Of a DNA stretch of 64,000 bases, positions 28,201 through 37,759 are shown in pieces. Numbering within the stretch: position 1 is the first letter of the stretch; the number at the start of each line of letters is the position of its first letter. Position numbers and translations under genes: made by a program. The notes beneath the pieces are model-generated. The model was not told the DNA's origin, searched no databases, and worked only from the letters and a program-made list of their open reading frames with translations. This stretch comes from Acinetobacter sichuanensis (lineage in GTDB: Bacteria; Pseudomonadota; Gammaproteobacteria; Pseudomonadales; Moraxellaceae): positions 62,001 to 126,000 of the forward strand of contig NZ_PYIX02000002.1 in the NCBI RefSeq assembly GCF_003024515.2. Direction: 5' to 3'.

Positions 28201-28225
28201 AAAACCAGTCATTAAGACTGGTTTT
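28201..28225. terminator. Bidirectional terminator
   Basis: AAAACCAGTC and GACTGGTTTT form a perfect 10-bp stem with loop ATTAA, with A-tract and T-tract on either side. It serves the methyltransferase gene (plus) and the alpha/beta hydrolase gene (minus). Confidence 0.9.
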
Positions 28226-28233
28226 TAAAAAAA

Positions 28234-29568
28234 TTATTCAATTTCTTGTATAGGTGTTTGTAAGTTTAGCTTTTCTGCTGCAATAAACTTCAATAAACGA
28301 TCAGCATTTTCAAAACTACCATGTTTGAATAAAGCGCGAATATTATTTTCATTTCTTTCAAAAATTAAACACTCAATCGCAAAATCACCTTGCTCATCAT
28401 TTAAAATTAAAGCTAAATCACGTGTATTTTGTTCAGCAAATGCAGCATCTTCTGCACTCAGCATCATAGATAAGCCAAAATAATTTAAATCATTCACCAC
28501 AACAGCAGCTTCATGCTGTAAATGACGATGAATGAGCTTACGAACAGGTTGCCCAATTTGGATGCGGTCTTCCCCACGGCGCTCCATATTTTGCATATCT
28601 TCACGGGTTAAGTTAATAATGCCGTCTAAACCATGAATCGATTCACCTTTTAAGTAGGTGGTAAATAAAGTCATGGTTTCTTTACGTCGTTGTAACTGAG
28701 GCACATGATCTGCATTAGCAATCATTGCAAACTGCATATCAGGACATTGCAACGCAAAATTCGCATTTTCATGAGGAAGTGTGAAACTATCATATTGCCC
28801 ACATGCAACTAAGCTATTACATTTGGGTACAGGAACATTAGAAAGTCTTAACAGACGATAGCAATTGATTTCGTAACGCTCTTGTTCAGTCGCAGAAAAC
28901 TCAGCCATTTGTTTAAAAAACAAACGCTTCGCTGTAGGTGACATGCGTGTTTTATCAAGCTTGGCATGATTGACTAAATATAAAATTACAGCTTGCCCAA
29001 ACTCATCCATACGTTGCTCTTTCATGAGCATTAAGGATTCTTCAAGCAACATACGCCAACTTTTACGGGTCTTTTGCATTACTCCCATTAAAATCATTTT
29101 TTCAACTAGCTCAGGACGTTGCTCAACAAAAAAAGAAGCAATGACTGAACCAAGGGAAATACCGACAACATTGACCTTTGAAATACCAACAATATCAAAC
29201 CACTGTCCCAACATCAGAGATAAGTCAGGAAGCTCTAAAGTACCTGCGGATAAACCTGTATCGACATTTGTAATTTGTTGATTTGCTCCCATAGATGGGA
29301 GATCGATTAAAATGACTGGACCGCTTTCAAAAAACTGCTCAACACAATATTTATATGAGTTAAAATTTTGAAAAGCTCCTCCGATAATTACAATAGGCGT
29401 ATTATGTACTGTCCGAGGATCAGCAATTGCCATATATTCAATTTTCCAGCCGTCAATCCAAGTTGTACGTGCAGGTTGCTTGAAACTATTTTTATTGTAA
29501 ATATCAAAAAAACCAAAACCCTTAAAGTTTTGATTTGATTCTGAGTCCATTTGGATAATGGAATTCAT
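28234..29568 (-). CDS. Alpha/beta hydrolase with a C-terminal PilZ-like domain
   Basis: 444 residues from the ATG at 29568, chosen because AGGAAGG lies just in front; an upstream in-frame start would precede that site. Residues ~55-310 form an alpha/beta hydrolase: IVIIGGAFQNFNSY, VILIDLPSMGANQQ, nucleophile Ser138 in VVGISLGSV, Asp260 in ACGQYDS and His288 in NADHVPQ. The GGA...DLPxxG order resembles RhlA, which makes hydroxyalkanoyloxy-alkanoates. Residues ~329-430 look like a PilZ domain, with RRGEDR (the RxxxR motif, Arg331/Arg335) and NDLNYFG (close to D/NxSxxG). Binding of c-di-GMP is therefore possible but not shown. It is a single-gene unit on the minus strand. Confidence 0.75.
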   Translation of the reverse strand: MNSIIQMDSESNQNFKGFGFFDIYNKNSFKQPARTTWIDGWKIEYMAIADPRTVHNTPIVIIGGAFQNFNSYKYCVEQFFESGPVILIDLPSMGANQQITNVDTGLSAGTLELPDLSLMLGQWFDIVGISKVNVVGISLGSVIASFFVEQRPELVEKMILMGVMQKTRKSWRMLLEESLMLMKEQRMDEFGQAVILYLVNHAKLDKTRMSPTAKRLFFKQMAEFSATEQERYEINCYRLLRLSNVPVPKCNSLVACGQYDSFTLPHENANFALQCPDMQFAMIANADHVPQLQRRKETMTLFTTYLKGESIHGLDGIINLTREDMQNMERRGEDRIQIGQPVRKLIHRHLQHEAAVVVNDLNYFGLSMMLSAEDAAFAEQNTRDLALILNDEQGDFAIECLIFERNENNIRALFKHGSFENADRLLKFIAAEKLNLQTPIQEIE

Positions 29569-29882
29569 ATCCTTCCTCCATCCTTGCTTTATTCTTTTAG
29601 TCTGCAAGATTTTTATTGCTCGCGTTGTTTTATCAAATCGTGATACCGACTTACTTTTGTATCATTTCAATGTCCTTATGGTTTCATTCTATACAAATAT
29701 GTGAATTCTATGCAATTGCTCAAATGACCGCTTATCTTTTTTAAATGCTAAAAACATTGCAAAATATTTAAAAACGTTCATTTTACTTGCATTTTATTTT
29801 TTTATTTTCTCATCAGTCTTCCTTGCATTTGTATTGACTGCTACTATCAAAGAGAAATTTCTAGGTGGTCAATTAAAACGCT

Positions 29883-31148
29883 ATGCAAGATTCTATTGAA
29901 CAGTATATGCAAACTGTAGGGAAACAAGCCCGCCAAGCCTCACGCTTTTTGGCAGGTGCTTCTACACTTCAAAAAAATAATGCGTTATCTGCTATTTATA
30001 CAGCTTTACAAAATAGCCAACCGCAAATTTTAGCTGCAAATAAAGTGGATATGGACAAAGGTCATGCCAACAATTTGGACAGCGCACTGCTTGATCGCCT
30101 AGAACTCAACCCCAAACGCTTTGTCGCAATGCTTGATGGCTTAAAAGACGTCATTGGTTTAATTGATCCGATTGGTGAGATTACAGATTTAGCTTATCGC
30201 CCGACAGGCATTCAAATTGGGAAAATGCGTGTGCCTTTAGGTGTGGTTGGCATGATTTATGAATCACGTCCAAACGTTACACTTGAAGCAGCGTCTTTAG
30301 CATTAAAGTCAGGCAACGCGATTATTTTACGTGGTGGCTCAGAGGCTATTCATTCCAACCAAGCAATCGCTGAAGCGATTCAACATGGTTTAAAAGCAGC
30401 TGGTTTACCTGAAACTTGTGTACAAGTCATTAATACAACAGACCGTGCCGCAGTAGGGCAATTGATTACATTAGCAGAATATGTCGATGTGATTGTTCCT
30501 CGTGGTGGCAAAGGTTTGGTTGAACTGATTACCAACGAAGCAACGATTCCTGTGATTAAACATCTAGATGGAAATTGCCATGTTTTTGTTGAAGCACAAG
30601 CAGACTTACATAAAGCTCTTCCAATTGCTTTAAATGCAAAAACACATCGTTATGGTGTTTGTAATGCCATGGAAACTTTATTGGTTGATGAAAAAATTGC
30701 CGAAGAGTTTTTACCACTGATTGCAGAACTGTATGCTGAAAAGCAAGTTGAACTCCGTGGTGATGCGGAAACTCGCCGTATTTTAGGTACTTCAGTAAAG
30801 ACTGCAACTGAAGAAGACTGGTATGAAGAATATCTTGGTCCAATTTTAGCTGTTAAAGTTGTATCTGGTTTAGATGAAGCGATTGAGCATATTAATAAAT
30901 ATGGTTCACATCATACAGATTCAATCATCACTGAAAACTTCAGTTTGGCACGTCAGTTCTTAACACGTGTCGACTCAAGCTCTGTGATGGTAAATGCCTC
31001 TACTCGTTTTGCTGATGGTTTTGAATATGGTTTAGGTGCTGAAATTGGCATTTCAACCGATAAAATTCATGCACGTGGTCCAGTGGGTTTAGAAGGCTTA
31101 ACCTCTCAAAAATGGATTGTTTTAGGCGATGGTCAAATTCGTCAATAA
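29883..31148 (+). CDS. proA: Gamma-glutamyl phosphate reductase
   Basis: NADPH-dependent second enzyme of proline synthesis, reducing gamma-glutamyl phosphate to glutamate semialdehyde. The aldehyde-dehydrogenase-like fold is marked by [21 protein letters not shown] (residues ~116-136), [25 protein letters not shown], and the active-site Cys in [14 protein letters not shown]. Its 421 residues are typical. proB is not adjacent, which is common in Acinetobacter. A terminator follows. Confidence 0.97.
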   Translation: MQDSIEQYMQTVGKQARQASRFLAGASTLQKNNALSAIYTALQNSQPQILAANKVDMDKGHANNLDSALLDRLELNPKRFVAMLDGLKDVIGLIDPIGEITDLAYRPTGIQIGKMRVPLGVVGMIYESRPNVTLEAASLALKSGNAIILRGGSEAIHSNQAIAEAIQHGLKAAGLPETCVQVINTTDRAAVGQLITLAEYVDVIVPRGGKGLVELITNEATIPVIKHLDGNCHVFVEAQADLHKALPIALNAKTHRYGVCNAMETLLVDEKIAEEFLPLIAELYAEKQVELRGDAETRRILGTSVKTATEEDWYEEYLGPILAVKVVSGLDEAIEHINKYGSHHTDSIITENFSLARQFLTRVDSSSVMVNASTRFADGFEYGLGAEIGISTDKIHARGPVGLEGLTSQKWIVLGDGQIRQ

Positions 31149-31164
31149 GTCAGTACATTGAAGT

Positions 31165-31199
31165 AAAACCGTTCATTTTTTAAAATTGGACGGTTTTTT
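31165..31199 (+). terminator. proA terminator
   Basis: AAAACCGTTC and GGACGGTTTT pair around an AT-rich loop and are followed by a T-run, just after the proA stop. Confidence 0.75.
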
Positions 31200-31280
31200 A
31201 TTTTTATGGCATTAAAAAATTACATTGCAACATAAAATTTTTCCTACAATAAAAATATAAACATAAAAAAGGAAAAAATT

Positions 31281-31685
31281 ATGTTTTACGCCTTAATCAT
31301 CATTACATTTTTCTTGGCATTACTGGTTTCGTTTATGGTCATGCGCATTTTTTCAGGCTCTATTAATGCCATTTTAGCGCGTATTATCAATGATCCAATC
31401 CATACAGCTTGGGCAAAATACACCAAATTTGCAGGTATGGTGGTGGGTACATCTTCAGGTATTCGTATTTATGATATGGAAAAATATATTAGCCCAATCA
31501 CCTATACCAACGAGAAAGCACCAATCATTTTAAAACTCACCCAAGAACGTTGGTTTTTAGAGGTTTATCGAACCATTATTGAGACATTGCAAGGTTTGGC
31601 ATGGATGATGCTCGTGTTTTTTATGGTGGCTTTAATTGCTTATGTAATTGTACGTTGGTCTGAAATTAAATATAAAAACTCATGA
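31281..31685 (+). CDS. Small membrane protein, function unknown
   Basis: 134 residues with a hydrophobic helix at each end (residues 1-25, and about 105-128 in LQGLAWMMLVFFMVALIAYVIV) enclosing a soluble stretch of ~80 residues (INDPIHTAWAKYTKFAGMVVGTSSGIR, IYDMEKYISPI). A good purine-rich ribosome site (AAAAAGGAAAAAATT) precedes the ATG. I do not recognise the family. It stands between proA and ackA, with terminator or long spacer on both sides, so it is probably transcribed alone. Confidence 0.7.
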   Translation: MFYALIIITFFLALLVSFMVMRIFSGSINAILARIINDPIHTAWAKYTKFAGMVVGTSSGIRIYDMEKYISPITYTNEKAPIILKLTQERWFLEVYRTIIETLQGLAWMMLVFFMVALIAYVIVRWSEIKYKNS

Positions 31686-31984
31686 GACATACAAAATTTT
31701 TAACATAAAACTCAGCTAAAATGTATAAAAATCATGCTATGTTTAAAATAGATCATACTTTTGTACTGTACTATTTTATTTATAAATGAAATCTATCAAC
31801 TGATAAATTCTAATTATAATTCTTAAAGTGGTCGATAGTGCTTAAGTCTAATCACCTAAAGTCTATCTAGGACAGAAAAACAACACATGGTACAACATCA
31901 CTACTGATCTAAATTGCACCAATAAAAAGCGTAATCAGATCAATCAGGACGACCATATCAAATTACAATTTCGGGTAATAAAAC
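31686..31984. other. Intergenic region upstream of ackA
   Basis: Three hundred bases before the ackA start. A good -10 candidate TATAAT lies at 31815-31820, but no convincing -35 is at the right distance. The distance of about 160 bases from this point to ackA would leave a long leader. No RNA family is recognised. Confidence 0.4.
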
Positions 31985-33202
31985 GTGTCTACATCAGTAT
32001 TAGTAATTAACTGCGGATCTTCATCAATTAAATATGCTTTGGTTTCAGAGCACCGCAAAGATCGAATCTTTGGTTTAGCAGAAAACTTAGGTTCTGCTGA
32101 TGCACGTATTAAAGGTATTACCACTGGTGGTGCCGAACTTGAGCTTTCCATTCCTCATGCAGATCATGAGAAAGCCCTTGAAACCATTCTTGAGCGTTTA
32201 GCACATCATAATCCACAAGCGATTGGTCATCGTGTTGTACATGGCGGTACATTGACCAAAGCAGAATTATTAACACCTGAAATTATTGAACGTATTCGTA
32301 CTGCAACACCACTTGCACCGTTACATAATCCCGCGCATTTAGTCGGTATTGAAGCAACGATGCGTTTATTCCCACATTTACCACAAGTTGCAGTTTTTGA
32401 TACTGCGTTCCATCAAACGATGCCTTCACATGCTTATCGTTACGCATTACCAAAATTTTTATATACAGAACATAATGTCCGTCGCTATGGCTTCCACGGT
32501 ACAAGTCATGCATACGTTTCTGAACGTGGTTCAGAACTTGCGGGTAGCTTTAAAAAAGGTGGATGGCTCACAGCGCATTTAGGTAATGGTAGCTCGACTT
32601 GTGCTATCTGGAATGGTCAATCCGTCGATACTTCAATGGGTTTAACACCACTTGAAGGTGTGGTAATGGGTACACGTAGTGGTGATGTAGACCCAAGTAT
32701 TCATAGTTTCTTAGCTTCAAACTTGGGTTGGGACATTTATAAAATCGACAAAATGCTCAATAGCCAATCTGGTTTACTGGGTTTGTCTGACCTTTCAAAT
32801 GATATGCGTACGCTCATTGAAGCATCTGAACAAGGCAATGAAGATGCAGCACTTGCGATTGAAGTTTTTTGCTACCGTTTAGCAAAATCATTGGCAGGTT
32901 TAAGCTGTGGTCTACCACGTATTGATGGCTTATTCTTCACAGGCGGTATTGGTGAAAACTCAGCTTATATTCGTGAAAAAACAGTCGCTTATTTACCACA
33001 TTTTGGCTTTAACTTGAGTCAAGAACAAAATAATAGTTTAAAACGTGGTACTGAAGGTCGTATTGATGCTGGTACAGGTCCACAAATCTGGGTTGTACCA
33101 ACAGACGAAGAAGGTCGTATTGCAAAAGAAACTGAGCATGTTGTACTAGAACAGGTGAATACTTCTGCAAAAAAGTCTGATATTGAAACTGTGATGGCTT
33201 AA
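31985..33202 (+). CDS. ackA: Acetate kinase
   Basis: Interconverts acetyl phosphate and acetate with ATP/ADP. The ASKHA-fold motifs are clear: [15 protein letters not shown] at the N-terminus, GHRVVHGG near residue 80, [13 protein letters not shown] near residue 175, [11 protein letters not shown], and [14 protein letters not shown] near residue 322. It starts with GTG ([11 protein letters not shown]), supported by the family N-terminus. It is 405 residues long and lies 60 bases upstream of pta in the same direction; together they form the acetyl-CoA/acetate overflow and assimilation pathway. Confidence 0.97.
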   Translation: MSTSVLVINCGSSSIKYALVSEHRKDRIFGLAENLGSADARIKGITTGGAELELSIPHADHEKALETILERLAHHNPQAIGHRVVHGGTLTKAELLTPEIIERIRTATPLAPLHNPAHLVGIEATMRLFPHLPQVAVFDTAFHQTMPSHAYRYALPKFLYTEHNVRRYGFHGTSHAYVSERGSELAGSFKKGGWLTAHLGNGSSTCAIWNGQSVDTSMGLTPLEGVVMGTRSGDVDPSIHSFLASNLGWDIYKIDKMLNSQSGLLGLSDLSNDMRTLIEASEQGNEDAALAIEVFCYRLAKSLAGLSCGLPRIDGLFFTGGIGENSAYIREKTVAYLPHFGFNLSQEQNNSLKRGTEGRIDAGTGPQIWVVPTDEEGRIAKETEHVVLEQVNTSAKKSDIETVMA

Positions 33203-33262
33203 TTAGCCATCACCAGCTTTCATTTTAAAATTTATTTTGATTTATCTTTTTAAGAATAGCGT

Positions 33263-35404
33263 ATGAAAACAATTTTATTGGTTCCTACAGGTGAAGGCGT
33301 AGGTCTTACCTCTGCATGTCTCGGACTTATTTATGCTCTGGATTGTCAGGGGGTAAAAGCTGGATTTTTAAAACCATTTTCACAAGATGAAAAAGCCGAG
33401 TCTGATCGTACAACTGCACTCTATCGTCATGTTTCTAAAACTGAAACGGTTGAACCAATTCCATATGCAAAATTAAATTATTTACTCAACACAGGTGAAA
33501 CTGACGAGCTACTTGAAGAAGCTGTTCGTTTACATCGTGAAGTTGCCCGTACACATGACATTATTATTGTTGAAGGTTTAGTCCCGAGCGCACGTGACGC
33601 TTTTGCCAGTGAAATTAATGCTTCACTTGCTCAAGCACTTGATGCAAAAGTTATTTTTGTCAGCAATGCCAATATTGCCAAGCCTGAACAGACTGCTGAA
33701 AAAGTTGAAGCACAATTACGCTATTTTGGTGGTGCGGCATCAGCACGTAATGTTGGTGTATTGTTTATGCGTACACGTGGTTTATCTGAAGATTCAGCAC
33801 AAATTCCTGTGACATTTGCTCCAGATTTGCGTTTAGTTGAAGAAACAGAAAAATTTACACAAGCCATTCAACGTACACATGCGCATATTGGCACTGAACA
33901 TTTACCTGTGATTGGTTTAGTTCCATTCAGCGATACTTTAAGTGTACCGCGTGTTTCAGACCTTGCTACACATATCCAAGCAAGTTGGATTAATGAAGGT
34001 AAATCAACTGTACGTCGTGTTTTACACAGCAGTTTAATTGCTTCTAATATTGAACATGAATTACAAAAATTTATTGCTGGTGAATTAATCATCTCCGCTT
34101 CAGATCGTATTGATGTGTTACTTGCAGCAAGTCTTGCAACCAGTAATGGTATTCCACTTGCAGGTTTGGTTTTAGCAGAACATCATCAACCTAATCCTGC
34201 TGCATTGGCATTCTGTCAGACAGCAATTAAAAATGGTTTACCTATTTTACATACACCATTAAGTACATTTGAAACAACTCAATTGCTTTCAAATCTAAGC
34301 AATGAAATTCCAGTCGATGATACTGAGCGCGCTGAACAAGTCACACGTTTTGTTTCGAGCCATATCAATATGGACTGGTTAGTCTTGTTATTAAACGGTG
34401 ATTATCAACCTCGTCTATCCCCTTCTGCTTTCCGCCATGAATTGGTACAAAAATCAATTGCTGCGAAAAAGCGTATTGTACTGCCTGAAGGTGATGAACA
34501 TCGTACCATTCAAGCTGCTGCAATTTGTCAGGCTCGTGGAATTGCACACTGTATATTATTGGCAAAACCTGAAGCTGTCGTTGAAGTCGCACGTGCACGC
34601 AATATTGAATTGCCTCATGATTTAGAAATTATTGATCCAGATTTGATTCGTGAACAGTATGTCGAAAAAATGGTGGAATTGCGTAAAGGCAAACTCAATG
34701 ATTTACAAGCACGTGATCAGCTACAAGACACTGTTGTACTTGGCACAATGATGCTTGCACTTGGTCAAGTTGATGGCTTAGTATCTGGCGCGGTGCATAC
34801 CACAGCAAATACTGTACGCCCTGCTTTCCAATTGATTAAAACTGCGCCTGACTATTCATTGGTATCTTCAGTATTCTTCATGTTATTACCTGATGAAGTC
34901 TATGTTTATGGTGATTGTGCAATCAACCCAGACCCAGATGCAGAACAATTGGCTGAAATTGCCATCCAGTCTGCGGACTCTGCAAAAGCCTTTGGGATCG
35001 ATCCACGTATTGCCATGATTTCATATTCTACAGGTACATCAGGAATGGGTGCAGATGTAGAAAAAGTAGCAAAAGCCACTGAAATTGCAAAACAGCGTCG
35101 TCCTGACTTACTCATTGATGGTCCATTACAGTACGATGCGGCTTCTGTTGAAAGTGTAGGACGCTCTAAAGCACCAGATTCAAAAGTTGCTGGTCGTGCC
35201 AATGTGTTTATTTTCCCTGACCTAAATACAGGAAATACCACGTATAAAGCGGTTCAACGCTCTGCCAATGTGGTCAGTGTTGGTCCAATGTTGCAAGGTT
35301 TGAATAAGCCTGTAAATGACCTGTCACGCGGTGCTTTGGTCGATGATATTGTCTTTACAATTGCTTTAACTGCGATTCAAGCAGAACAACAAGCTGCTCA
35401 ATAA
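33263..35404 (+). CDS. pta: Phosphate acetyltransferase (long form)
   Basis: Transfers the acetyl group between CoA and phosphate. At 713 residues it is the long, regulated form: an N-terminal BioD/P-loop-like region (MKTILLVPTGEGVGLTSACLGL), a central DRTGG domain (residues ~215-330) and the catalytic PTA_PTB domain (from about AKKRIVLPEGDEHRTIQAA at residue 400, ending with VVSVGPMLQGLNKPVNDLSRGA). The catalytic motifs GAVHTTANTVRP and SYSTGTSGMGADVEKV are present. It is co-transcribed with ackA and closed by a strong terminator. Confidence 0.97.
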   Translation: MKTILLVPTGEGVGLTSACLGLIYALDCQGVKAGFLKPFSQDEKAESDRTTALYRHVSKTETVEPIPYAKLNYLLNTGETDELLEEAVRLHREVARTHDIIIVEGLVPSARDAFASEINASLAQALDAKVIFVSNANIAKPEQTAEKVEAQLRYFGGAASARNVGVLFMRTRGLSEDSAQIPVTFAPDLRLVEETEKFTQAIQRTHAHIGTEHLPVIGLVPFSDTLSVPRVSDLATHIQASWINEGKSTVRRVLHSSLIASNIEHELQKFIAGELIISASDRIDVLLAASLATSNGIPLAGLVLAEHHQPNPAALAFCQTAIKNGLPILHTPLSTFETTQLLSNLSNEIPVDDTERAEQVTRFVSSHINMDWLVLLLNGDYQPRLSPSAFRHELVQKSIAAKKRIVLPEGDEHRTIQAAAICQARGIAHCILLAKPEAVVEVARARNIELPHDLEIIDPDLIREQYVEKMVELRKGKLNDLQARDQLQDTVVLGTMMLALGQVDGLVSGAVHTTANTVRPAFQLIKTAPDYSLVSSVFFMLLPDEVYVYGDCAINPDPDAEQLAEIAIQSADSAKAFGIDPRIAMISYSTGTSGMGADVEKVAKATEIAKQRRPDLLIDGPLQYDAASVESVGRSKAPDSKVAGRANVFIFPDLNTGNTTYKAVQRSANVVSVGPMLQGLNKPVNDLSRGALVDDIVFTIALTAIQAEQQAAQ

Positions 35405-35442
35405 TCTAAACTCATGCAAGATTGTTAAGGTTTGATACTCAA

Positions 35443-35477
35443 ACCACCCAATTTACGGATTGGGTGGTCTTTTTTTA
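35443..35477 (+). terminator. ackA-pta terminator
   Basis: ACCACCCAAT and ATTGGGTGGT form a perfect 10-bp stem with a six-base loop, followed by CTTTTTTT, 38 bases after the pta stop. Confidence 0.92.
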
Positions 35478-35701
35478 TTACAGTTTTGATCAATTATCAT
35501 TCTGCTGTGTCATGGATTTAAATAAGTTGGAAACTGATAAAGCTACGAATTTTTCAGCCCTACATAGATATTGGGGTAATGACGAAGTTAATCAGCATCC
35601 AGATTTATTTTTTGATCATAAAATTTTAAACAATTAATTTTTAAATCATAAATATTTTTTGATAGGTTTTTTATACTTACTTAGCTTTTGAAATAAAACT
35701 C

Positions 35702-35743
35702 AAGCATAAAAAAAAGAAGATAAAGCTTATGCCTGATCTTCTT
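35702..35743 (-). terminator. Terminator of the 29-codon small ORF
   Basis: On the minus strand AAGAAGAT (35736-35743) pairs with ATCTTCTT (about 35714-35721) around a 14-base loop and is followed directly by a run of T. The stem begins inside the last codons of the small ORF and the stop codon lies in the loop. Confidence 0.75.
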
Positions 35744-35816
35744 TCTGTCCATACACCCAAGTTGCAGCAATATAAATACTAAAACCTACAACCATCAGGA
35801 TACTTGAAATCGTCAT
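35727..35816 (-). CDS. 29-residue single-helix membrane peptide, probably PhoB-regulated
   Basis: A very short gene on the minus strand encoding MTISSILMVVGFSIYIAATW followed by VYGQKEDQA. Residues ~4-22 form one hydrophobic helix, followed by a charged tail, which is the usual build of bacterial small membrane proteins that modulate a larger transporter or sensor. A purine-rich GAGAAATGA precedes the ATG. It has its own intrinsic terminator and, upstream, a near-consensus Pho box with a -10 element, so it is a complete transcription unit. No known small-protein family is recognised; it is not CydX, KdpF or AcrZ by sequence. The gene call is an inference from these converging signals. Confidence 0.65.
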   Translation of the reverse strand: MTISSILMVVGFSIYIAATWVYGQKEDQA

Positions 35817-35843
35817 ATTTCATTTCTCTGTTTTAATATTTGT

Positions 35844-35877
35844 ATTATGTGAAATATTTATGACAAATTTATGACAA
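35844..35877 (-). promoter_or_regulatory. Pho box and -10 element for the small membrane peptide
   Basis: Read on the minus strand, TTGTCATAAAT occurs twice in direct succession (35877 downwards), giving TTGTCAT-AAAT-TTGTCAT, which differs from the E. coli PhoB consensus only at the first base of each half. A third, weaker unit ATTTCAC follows in register. A -10 candidate CATAAT (35849-35844) begins exactly 10 bases after the core box, the spacing used by PhoB-activated promoters that lack a -35. Transcription would start about 25 bases before the small ORF. Confidence 0.75.
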
Positions 35878-36142
35878 ACACTGTCATATTTTAAAATGTT
35901 AAAAAAAGTAAAATACAAACAATCGTTTAGAAAATCTAAAAATATTTTTAAAACAGATATTTTTATAACATAGAGTAAAATTTTATTCTGCTACAAAACT
36001 TTGCTGATTTGACTCAATATCTCTTAACCCTGCAAATTCAACATTAAACTTTAGCCAAAATTCAAGCAAGTCATCCACAAAAGCTGCTTTATCACGTATA
36101 ATTTAGCCCGCTAGCTATCAGCCCGCTCAAGAGATTTTCGAT
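35878..36142. other. Intergenic region upstream of fumarase
   Basis: AT-rich spacer between the Pho box and the fumarase gene. It holds a -10 candidate TATAAT at 36097-36102 for the fumarase gene, without a convincing -35, and two copies of AGCCCGCT in the leader (36105 and 36120). A coding-looking but start-poor stretch on the minus strand (35983-36078) is discussed as a finding. Confidence 0.45.
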
Positions 36143-37669
36143 ATGACAACTATTATCAAGCAAGATGACTTGATCACATCGGTCAAGGATGCGCTTCAGT
36201 TCATTTCTTACTATCATCCACAAGACTTCATCCAAGCGATGAGCCGTGCTTATGACCGTGAAGAGAACAAAGCTGCCAAGGATGCAATTGCACAAATCTT
36301 AATCAACTCACGTATGTGTGCAGAAGGTCATCGTCCAATCTGTCAAGATACTGGTATTGTTAACGTATTTGTTGACGTGGGCTTAGACGTTAAATTTGAT
36401 TTAACCATGAGCTTAGATGACGCAATCAATGAAGGTGTACGTCAAGGCTATCTTGAAAATAGCAACGTTCTTCGTGCATCTGTACTTGCTGACCCTGCTT
36501 TTGGTCGTAAAAATACCAAAGACAACACTCCTGCTGTGATTCACTACAAACTTGTTCCGGGTAACAAAGTAGACATCACTGTTGCTGCAAAAGGTGGTGG
36601 TTCGGAAAATAAATCTAAACTTGCGATGTTAAACCCTTCTGATTCAATCGTTGATTGGGTACTTAAAACTGTTCCTACGATGGGTGCAGGTTGGTGTCCA
36701 CCGGGTATGCTCGGTATCGGGATTGGTGGTACTGCTGAAAAAGCCATGATGCTTGCAAAAGAATCACTCATGGAAGAAATCAACATGGACGAATTACTTC
36801 GTCGTGGACCACAAAACAAAATCGAAGAACTTCGTATCGAAATCTTTGAAAAAGTAAATGCTTTAGGTATCGGTGCACAAGGTCTTGGTGGTTTAACTAC
36901 AGTTCTTGATATTAAAATTAAAGATTATCCTTGCCACGCTGCGGGTAAACCAGTCGGTATGATTCCAAACTGTGCTGCAACTCGTCATGCGCACTTCCAA
37001 TTAGATGGTTCAGGTATTGCACATATTCAAGCACCTAAACTTTCTGACTATCCTGAAGTGACTTGGGATTCTTCATCTTCTAAACGTGTTGACCTAGACA
37101 ACATTACTCAAGAAGAAATGAACTCTTGGCAACCGGGCGACACGCTATTACTCAACGGTACAATCTATACAGGTCGTGATGCTGCGCACAAACGCATGTG
37201 CGAAATGCTCGACAAAGGCGAAGAGCTTCCTGTAGACCTTAAAGGTAAATTTATTTACTACGTGGGTCCAGTTGATCCTGTAGGTGATGAAGTGGTTGGT
37301 CCTGCAGGTCCTACGACTGCAACACGTATGGATAAATTCACTCGCCAAGTGTTAGAAGCAACTGGCTTGTTTGGTATGATTGGTAAAGCAGACCGTGGTC
37401 CTACTGCAATCGAAGCAATCAAAGACAATAAAGCAACTTATTTGATGGCAGTCGGTGGTGCAGCGTATCTTGTTTCTAAAGCTGTACGCCAAGCTGAAGT
37501 GGTTGCATTTGCTGACTTAGGTATGGAAGCAATCTACAAATTTGTGGTTGAAGATATGCCTGTATCTGTTGCAGTTGATGTAAACGGTACATCAATCCAT
37601 GCAACAGCACCAAAAATCTGGCAAGCAAAAATTGGGAAAATCCCAGTGGTTGATGCAGCAGCGAACTAA
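36143..37669 (+). CDS. Fumarate hydratase, class I (iron-sulfur)
   Basis: TCA-cycle enzyme hydrating fumarate to L-malate, using an oxygen-sensitive [4Fe-4S] cluster. The 508 residues contain the class I hallmarks: N-terminal alpha part with CAEGHRPICQDTGIVNVFVDVG (residues ~53-75) and GAGWCPPGMLGIGIGGTAEKAM (residues ~190), and the beta part with DTLLLNGTIYTGRDAAHKRM and YYVGPVDPVGDEVVGPAGPTTATRMD. As in FumA/FumB of E. coli, alpha and beta are fused. The gene is transcribed alone and has its own terminator. The paralogue letter cannot be assigned, so no symbol is given. Confidence 0.95.
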   Translation: MTTIIKQDDLITSVKDALQFISYYHPQDFIQAMSRAYDREENKAAKDAIAQILINSRMCAEGHRPICQDTGIVNVFVDVGLDVKFDLTMSLDDAINEGVRQGYLENSNVLRASVLADPAFGRKNTKDNTPAVIHYKLVPGNKVDITVAAKGGGSENKSKLAMLNPSDSIVDWVLKTVPTMGAGWCPPGMLGIGIGGTAEKAMMLAKESLMEEINMDELLRRGPQNKIEELRIEIFEKVNALGIGAQGLGGLTTVLDIKIKDYPCHAAGKPVGMIPNCAATRHAHFQLDGSGIAHIQAPKLSDYPEVTWDSSSSKRVDLDNITQEEMNSWQPGDTLLLNGTIYTGRDAAHKRMCEMLDKGEELPVDLKGKFIYYVGPVDPVGDEVVGPAGPTTATRMDKFTRQVLEATGLFGMIGKADRGPTAIEAIKDNKATYLMAVGGAAYLVSKAVRQAEVVAFADLGMEAIYKFVVEDMPVSVAVDVNGTSIHATAPKIWQAKIGKIPVVDAAAN

Positions 37670-37712
37670 GTCTTTATTCAACGCTAAATAGATTTATTGC
37701 TTGAATGTTGAT

Positions 37713-37745
37713 GAAAAAGCACTCTATGATTAGGGTGCTTTTTTA
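37713..37745 (+). terminator. Fumarase gene terminator
   Basis: AAAAAGCACTC and GGGTGCTTTTTT pair around a nine-base loop, about 45 bases after the stop codon and just before the next gene. Confidence 0.8.
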
Positions 37746-37759
37746 TTTATGAGAATCTA

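Noticed and set aside
35513-35638. Possible 41-residue peptide starting MDLNKLETDKATNFSALHR after the pta terminator
   Set aside because: The composition is plausible, but it lacks a ribosome site and promoter and no family is recognised. It is weaker than the 29-residue peptide nearby.
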